Source: Romanomermis culicivorax (taxonomy: Eukaryota > Nematoda > Enoplea > Mermithida > Mermithidae). From it: a stretch of DNA of 64,000 nt. This document shows, piece by piece, positions 57,606 through 64,000 of the stretch. Numbering within the stretch: position 1 is the first letter of the stretch; the number at the start of each line of letters is the position of its first letter. Location of the stretch: positions 186,001-250,000 of the forward strand of contig CAWUHX010000351.1 in assembly GCA_963922205.1 (NCBI GenBank), in the 5' to 3' direction. The position numbers and the translations under genes were made by a program. The notes under the pieces were generated by a model, which made no database searches, was not told the DNA's origin, and worked only from the letters and a program-made list of their open reading frames with translations.

Positions 57606-58184
57606 AATAAAATCAGTGTTGTTCACTAAAATGGGTGTTAGAAAAATGTTCATGAAATATGGATACAATGATGGATGTATTCTAAGTTTTATAATTCCTG
57701 ATTAGGTATAAAATATTCATTTGTATCAAATTGCTTTTACCAAGGTTGTCGAAGTCAATCCAAAATGTGCATGTGGTCGACCGGCCCATCAACTCTATCC
57801 AACACTATATGATTCATAGTTGCCCATCCTGAAGCCAAAAAGAAAGATTTAGTTACATTGTGTGATGCGCATCTGATACCCCATGAGCATCAATCTTGGT
57901 TTAGGTAAAATTAATTTGCATCAGACTTATCATTATTAATATAATTCAACAAATTTTACAGGAATTTGAAAGATGTCAATGTTACCAACAGTGATGATGA
58001 AGAAAGTGAATTTGAATAAAATGTTCATTGTTCATTTTTAAAATTGATGACGTTAATAATTTTTTTTGATGCAATTCGTTTTCATCATACACCAACATGT
58101 TGTATCAGCGTCAATCATACAGTTTTTTCATTTTATTTTCATCAAAGGCTGATTTTCGTTGGTTGTATTATACTTCATTGGTCA

Positions 58185-58425
58185 AAATTATTTTCGACAG
58201 AATGTTCTATATCCACTTTTCATACTGTAGCTCCTATAAAATTGAGTTTCAATAATTCATGTTTCTCATAATTTATCCACTTCACATAAGTAACATTCCT
58301 GCAAATACTCATTATTTCTGTGAAAATTTCTGATTTTTTATGCTTTATTAAAACTTTGGAATCGTTTTACTCAAAATTGTTAAAAGTGGATATAGAACAT
58401 TTTGTCATAACAGCGACGGTATGGA
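58185..58425. repeat. Inverted repeat around AATGTTCTATATCCACTTTT
   Basis: 'gacagaatgttctatatcc' at 58197-58220 pairs with 'ggatatagaacattttgtc' at 58390-58410, a hairpin with a loop of about 170 bp. Possibly the ends of a tiny MITE; no target duplication was identified. Confidence 0.5.
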
Positions 58426-58429
58426 AGTG

Positions 58430-59880
58430 TTTCAGGTTTTGATCAGTGCTTTATGCCTCGTGACCTTTTAAATTCAATTGTCAAGTTTGAACATACAGCC
58501 TCAATAACCTGTTATGCACTGAATGTCTCATTCTGCCTCGGAAAACTCTTACACAACTAACTCAATGAATTTTCGAAATAACAGTAGAGTTTCATGGTCA
58601 CACTTGCCTGGCGATTTTTCCGGAGAACTCTTTTTGAGGGCAGAAATGCCAATTAAACACCAATGTCTACAGAAGATGCTACTGTATTCCGATTCATGAC
58701 TAGTTTCATTTGTCCAAGCTTGCATCTTATGCGTGTGAAGGTTCTGCTAAACTTATTGATCCTTGCATTCAGGGCTTCCAAACCTTACTCGCTCAGTAGT
58801 CCCACTGTACCATGGCAGTGTGCGAATTCTAGGATATGTCACACCAATAAATGGATCTATATGAATAGGATGGACGGTATTTTTCAGTTTCTAGTGGTCG
58901 AAAGAAACAGAGTTGTATTTGCGAATACTTCAATTTTCAAACATATTGATGTAATTTTTCAGAACAATTTTAATGCACGGCTGTTTATTTTCAAACGAAA
59001 GAACTCCATTCATTTTGAAATGATAGATGGAGCAATCTCACGAAAGTAAGTTCAATACAAAAGAAAACTAGTAAAGTTGCTACTGTGATCAAGGAAAAAG
59101 TTTTTTCATCAGTAAGAGTTCAATAATCTCAGTGGTCAAAATTTCTTGAATTGAACTCAGGTATGCACGAGTGAATAAGAATGATATTTTTTTCAATAAT
59201 TTTGGGTTGTCTCATTCACAATTCAATTTTTCAGTTTTCTCTTCATCTATCATTTTGAATTAAAGTTCCTTTGGATATAGAGAAATCACACAATCAGCCA
59301 GAGTGCTGCGCTACCTATCAAATATAATTGGAATTCAGAATTGTAACATCAGTATTATTACTCGTTTTCATCATATTGAAGTTGTATTCAAGCATACTCA
59401 CAAAATTGTGTGAAACCTCATGTACCACTGTGCACCGTAAAAAGTGATTCAAAAACATGGACAGAATTTGAACTATTCTCGATCGATCATTTGACGTCCA
59501 TAAGCAGTAATGCACAGAGCTTCAGTCAACTTAATTGGACCATCCCCAGACAACATTTTGTGAATTTGATTCCCTATGAATACCGTAACCTGCTTTACTG
59601 TAGAAACATATTAATTGAGTCACCCAAAATGAATGATCATTTTCTATAATTCTGAATTTTTTGTTTTCCTGCATAGAATTTTCATTGATGACCATCATTA
59701 TATTGGCCCTAAGAAGCATCACAGAAACATGCAAAAAAGCTTTCCTGCAGGAATACTCGGCCTCTCTCTGCAAATTTTTGCGAACTAATCAAACCACGGA
59801 ATGGGGATCGGGGTCACGCTGTTCATCTCATTTAGCATGCAATAAGAAAAACAAGTTCGCCAAAATCTGCATGCAGCATT
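58430..59880. other. Region without a recognised gene
   Basis: ORFs at 58663-59049 and 59410-59649 (+) have no motif I recognise. The second (VPLCTVKSDSKTWTEFELF onward) has composition like real protein but lacks neighbours to join with. Confidence 0.3.
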
Positions 59881-59881
59881 A

Positions 59882-60216
59882 GGGGCCAACTATACTTCGC
59901 CGTACGACACCGTACGGTGCCATATGGCGCCGTACAGTGCCGTACCGCACGTAAGTATAGCAGCTACTTATCATCATGCACCGCGCGGCGCCGCACTGCA
60001 CCCTACGGCGCCGTACGGCACGTAAGTATAGCAGCTACTTATCATTTTCATTTACTTATTATCATTTACCACCGTACGGCAGGAAGTATAACAGCCACTC
60101 ATCAGGCGCTGTACGCCATCGCACGGCGCCGTACGGCGCTTGTGGCGAAGTGTAGCAGCAAAATGAGGTGCCGTACGGCACCGTACGCCGCCGTACGGCG
60201 AAGTATAGTTGGCCCC
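59882..60216. mobile_element. Harbinger-like MITE rich in GTACGGC repeats
   Basis: Ends GGGGCCAACTATACTTCGCC and its inverse (GGCGAAGTATAGTTGGCCCC), flanked by TTA on both sides (59879-59881 and 60217-60219). The interior is packed with CCGTACGG(C/T)GCC units and two 'taagtatagcagctacttatca' segments. The 3-bp TTA duplication suggests PIF/Harbinger. Confidence 0.85.
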
Positions 60217-60280
60217 TTACTCACCAATAAATTTACCCCTATGGTACGCAAGTTAATTTATCTCCAAGTCATCCAAGCTG

Positions 60281-62290
60281 CTTTCTAAAGCAAGAACTGT
60301 AGCTCCTTAACCGTATTTGATTAGACTTTCTTGTTCTTTCAATTGACGTATTAATTTTCGATATGACTTCTGATCTCTACCACAAGTTTCCTGAGTTTCG
60401 ACAATTTTGTCATTCAGTTTCAAAATGATGGCCCGAACACTGTCTATTTCACGCCTGCAAACCGGACATTTGCAATGAGACAAATAAGATGCATTCGTGA
60501 CTTCTTCATGGGTGAAAAGTAGTAGACACGTGGCATGATACCACTTCTAGCATTCATTGCAATAAATCCGCAATAATCTGCTCACATTTTCCAATTTATC
60601 ACCATAGCAAATTGCCGAACATTTTTCTTCATGATGATCGTCATCGTGGTCGTAACCTATGTTAGAATAGGCTGTTGGACGAATTTTAAGGCTTTCTTCA
60701 GAGCTTTGAGTGTGCGGCGTTCTAATGTACTAATATTTTCTTTTTCTGAACTTTTACTGAACGTTCTTGTAAATTTTCAACAGCATGCTTCCTCTTGTCC
60801 GTTTCTTCTATTCCTAACTTACGTAGATCATAACTAAGACATTCATCATACATCATTGACCACAGACTGGCAGCAATTCTTAACTGGAGGTGCACTGGAT
60901 CAGCGATATTGCTGATTAGGTAGCCAATGTCATGTCACAATATTGTTGAACAACTGGGCTGCATTTTTTATGGTGATCGATGCTTCAGAAAATGATTTTG
61001 CATGAAATAGAATATCCGGTAGGCTCCCATATACTGTCTCCTGGTAAATGATCTTTTCAAAGGTTGTATTTCAAAGATGTTTCAGATTGATGTGACAAAA
61101 TAAACAAGGCTTCGCTGAGAAGGAACCCTGGTGGCCCATGATGTGGCTCAAAAAATTGCTATCACCAAATGAGAAAAATTCGATTTTTCTATTTTCTTCT
61201 CTATCATCACTTGGATAAGACAATCACATATCTTCAATTTCTTCAAATTCTTCGAAATAGAGCTGAAAGCTTCATTCGTGTTGTGGTATGAATTATTTCC
61301 TAAGTAACATCCGAATAAATGCAAGTTTATAATCCTGTGTGTGTGGATTCTCTACATTCAACAAATACAAAACAAGCTTTGTACTTGAACCACCCTTGTC
61401 GCCACCGTTTGCTAACCAAATTGAGTTATTGAATCCTGCATGATTCACCAATTTTTGAGATCAGCAAATTTTTTTCCATGATTCTATTATAAATTTTTTT
61501 AATAATTTTACTCGTACACATGACATGATATGTTATATGTTATATGAGCACAAGTTTTTCTATCATGAAGGCAAACTTTGGAATTAAATTGTTAGATTCT
61601 TCTCAGTAGACACTAACAGAACAGAACAATGTAAGACCTTTGGTCATTGCAAAACAATGCTTGATCATTTTCATTTGGTACAAAGACAAATTGACTAAAC
61701 TCGTAAACTCTAAAGTTTCTGATGATGTCAAACAAAATTCGTGATTGAGTCAGGTCATGGACAATTCTCGTTTTACCCATTCTATAATCTTTATTTGATT
61801 CCAATAATGACATAACTTCGCGAATTTTTCATACCATACTGTAAAGTTCTTTCAGATGCGAGCACACTCTTAGATCATGGAATGTGCAGGTATGATTAAT
61901 ACTCAGTCCTAAAGGATGAGCACAGATTGGCACAATCTTTAGCACTCACTTTCACACTGAAACCTTGTTGGTCTGTAATTAGATTTATTTGTCGTTCGAA
62001 TTTGCTGACCTGATGACTTGCAACTTTAATTTTTCCAATTTGGCTTTCTTCTAATAATCTTCATGGTTCTTGGCCATTGATAAATAAAATCTGTTTGTAA
62101 GTGCACTGCTTCTTTTTCCAATTTTCTCTTTTTGATTCTAATGGTTTCATTACTTCTGGATCCCCAATTTCAAAAGAAATTTGATTGATTTCACTATTTG
62201 CTCCGGGTTGGAACATTTTCAGTTGCGATTGACTGCATATATTCGATGAGGTAGAAATGTCCAATGGCTCCATAGAAAAGATTAGGCAGT
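60281..62290 (-). pseudogene. Orphan transposon-type protein with C-terminal RING/PHD-like finger, broken
   Basis: Minus-strand pieces from 62273 down: a charged N-terminal part (KRENWKKKQCTYKQIL, 62061-62160); TDQQGFSVKVS (about 61960); MGKTRIVHDLTQSRI (61770-61813); WLANGGDKGGSSTKLVL (about 61375-61425), with NVENPHTQDYKLAFI; FGDSNFLSHIMGHQG and KPCLFCHINLKHL (about 61060-61160); a basic coil-like segment; and finally a Cys/His finger: CSAICYGDKLE, YCNEC, KWYHATCLL, HCKCPVCRREI (60440-60625), ending at 60281. The 'GGDKGG...GHQG..PCLFC' core occurs in widespread orphan transposon proteins of invertebrates. Several stops, including TAG at 60547-60549 in the finger. Family unnamed; the role of the finger is unknown. 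Confidence 0.6.
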
Positions 62291-62485
62291 TCGCCGTAGT
62301 GGGCTTACTACTGTGACCAATGAGGAAAACTTTCTTACCTACCCCGACAGAAAAGTTTTTCGAATAATCTAGTCAAATGCATTTATGGATCCACACATTT
62401 CTATCAAAATCAAAATTGGAAAAGCTTTATGATATTGTTCCTTCGATTTTGGTTCCCGAGCGATGATTCATATTTTTTCGTCATA

Positions 62486-62718
62486 AGGGCCATTTATACT
62501 TGCCTTTTTCGACGCAATGGAATGGGACGGATCGTCAACAGCTTTAAAGGTTCGGGCTGAAAATCCACTTTCGGTCGGAAAGGACAACTGCAATTTTTCG
62601 GAAAATGACCGATGCTAACGTCCAACCGAACCGAACGGAAACTCCCGTTCCCTTCGGTTACATTCCCACGATTGCATTCCATTCCGTTCCGTCGAAAAAG
62701 GCAAGTATAAATGGGCCT
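62486..62718. mobile_element. PIF/Harbinger-like MITE, copy D
   Basis: AGGGCCATTTATACTTGCC at the left and GGCAAGTATAAATGGGCCT at the right, a near-perfect TIR; flanks ATA / ATA. The best-preserved copy, useful as family reference. Confidence 0.85.
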
Positions 62719-62719
62719 A

Positions 62720-63415
62720 TAGTTTTCCACTCTTCGAAAATTGTGCGTCAAATCGAGACAACTATTTTGTTGTCACCGCATTCCATTCTTAAATGTGCTT
62801 TTTGAAAAATTAAAATGATCAATGCATTGTTATTATAGTCCGCTTGCTCTTCATAAAAGCATGAGCAGTTTGGCCTACAATTTTGTAAAAATTGCTTTGA
62901 CCGCCTGAATAGAAAATTCAAAAAAGTATTTTCCATATGATGGGATTAAAATCTGCCGTAGATTTGTACCAAACTGGATTATAACTTACCTCGCGCTTCG
63001 ACCTGTTTCCATTCATTTTTTCATGCAAGATTTGATATCCATTATGTAAGATTATTTACCGTAATATACTAAAAGTATTGTAAGGATAAAACGATGAATA
63101 CGTTTTGAGAATTCAATGCAGTTTCAGAATGCTCGGTGATCAAATACAATTATTGTTAAACATGATGCACGACGTAGATTCATCAGCAGACAGTAAAACT
63201 CGTTGCAATGTTGCCAGTAGGAAATGAAAAATATTTCGTATAGTTACATTTATCTCACCTAAGAGCAACCAATTTCAGAATACAATAGTAAATTTTGCAA
63301 TTTATCTATTGTGTTGCGATATTTGAATATCAGTTGCAAACAATAATTCCTAGAATAAACGAAAGAGCGTCCGAAAGAGAGTTAAATTTGGAAAAACTCG
63401 CCATCGCCACAGTGA
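62720..63415. other. Intergenic DNA, no gene recognised
   Basis: No motif or repeat end seen; short ORFs only. Confidence 0.3.
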
Positions 63416-63635
63416 AGGGTCATTCATACGTGCCTTTTTCGACGAACGGAACGGATAGCCAAGAGCTTGAAACGTTCAGCCTGAAAATCCACTTTCGATC
63501 GGAAAGGATAACTGCACAATTTTCTGGAAAATAGTAACCTTCAACCGATCCGAATGGAACGAAAATTTCTGTTTCGTTCGATAACGTTGTCGATTGCATT
63601 CCGTTCCGTCGGAAAAGGCAAGTATAAATAGCTCT
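63416..63635. mobile_element. PIF/Harbinger-like MITE, copy E
   Basis: AGGGTCATTCATACGTGCC and GGCAAGTATAAATAGCTCT ends; flanks TGA / TAA (one change). 700 bp from copy D. Confidence 0.75.
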
Positions 63636-64000
63636 TAAGCATCTGTTACAGCTCTCAAACTGTGGGCAGATCAAAACATATGACTTTCTATATCTTTCTA
63701 TATATGACTTGTACGATTAACTTACGTTCAAAATGTTAAAAACGTTACACCAAGTGCATTTTACACTACGATGCCACATTTGAATCGCCTATTTCTTTTC
63801 GTGACTTATCAGGAGCGATTAATAAGTACAAAACGTTGTTTGAGCAGATAGGATCGAGAATTTATCACTGTATGCCGACTAATTCCCCTGCAGTGCACTG
63901 TTCTTTTTCCACATTTGCAACAACCTTTTTTTTGTGCACGGCACCGTTTTTTTCCTCGAAGATTTTTTTCACATGACAACCGGACCCAAAATTTTTTTCC
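63636..64000. other. Window end, no gene recognised
   Basis: Nothing beyond T-rich sequence; 63890-64000 weakly recalls 180-245. Confidence 0.3.

Overview
This is a eukaryotic, AT-rich, intron-bearing window, most likely from an arthropod. An insect fits best and a hemipteran-like genome is a weak guess. The evidence is two single-copy mitochondrial genes split by GT-AG introns, and a surrounding mass of animal-type transposons: hAT, Merlin, PIF/Harbinger-like and MULE/Foldback-like MITEs, and gypsy-type LTR elements. There are no bacterial operons, CRISPR arrays, rRNA or tRNA genes that I can see.

Host genes. A DMAC2L/ATP5S-like gene (mitochondrial ATP synthase 'factor B' family) lies at 8127-10220 (+, four exons). 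A COQ3-like ubiquinone O-methyltransferase lies at 25084-29611 (+, two exons around a 3.7 kb intron full of small transposons). Both reading frames join cleanly across the predicted splice sites and look functional.

Layout. 0.6-6.8 kb: an element with long terminal inverted repeats carrying a broken secreted LTD-like module that runs into a broken hAT transposase; a foldback element is nested in its left arm. 8.1-10.3 kb: DMAC2L-like gene. 12.1-12.8 kb: dispersed repeat with a MITE insertion. 14.5-19.5 kb: composite element bounded by inverted arrays of a GGACGGTTAGGAC core, holding a Merlin/ISXO2-type transposase and a spliced DUF3987-like P-loop ATPase gene. 19.9-20.9 kb: foldback element with a minisatellite loop. 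20.9-25.0 kb: MITEs and degenerate repeats. 25.1-29.6 kb: COQ3. 30.7-40.8 kb: a complete-ended gypsy-type LTR element (minus strand) with order gag, env-like glycoprotein, pol, and a 1.4 kb non-autonomous element inside one LTR. 41.8-45.1 kb: a second long-TIR element carrying a paralogous LTD-like signal-peptide gene. 45-55.5 kb: old minus-strand retroelement-like coding debris, split by a MULE/Foldback-like insertion with a 9-bp target duplication. 56.0-57.6 kb: a transposon-derived DUF7869-like pseudogene. 59.9-60.2 kb: a GTACGGC-rich MITE. 60.3-62.3 kb: a minus-strand transposon pseudogene ending in a RING/PHD-like finger. 62.5-63.6 kb: two more MITEs of the family seen at 12.4, 27.2 and 47.8 kb.

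Most novel candidates: the Merlin plus DUF3987 composite element, the association of secreted LTD-like modules with long-TIR transposons, and the gag-env-pol gene order. Start codons and introns were chosen by eye; family names rest on motif recognition, not on a search.
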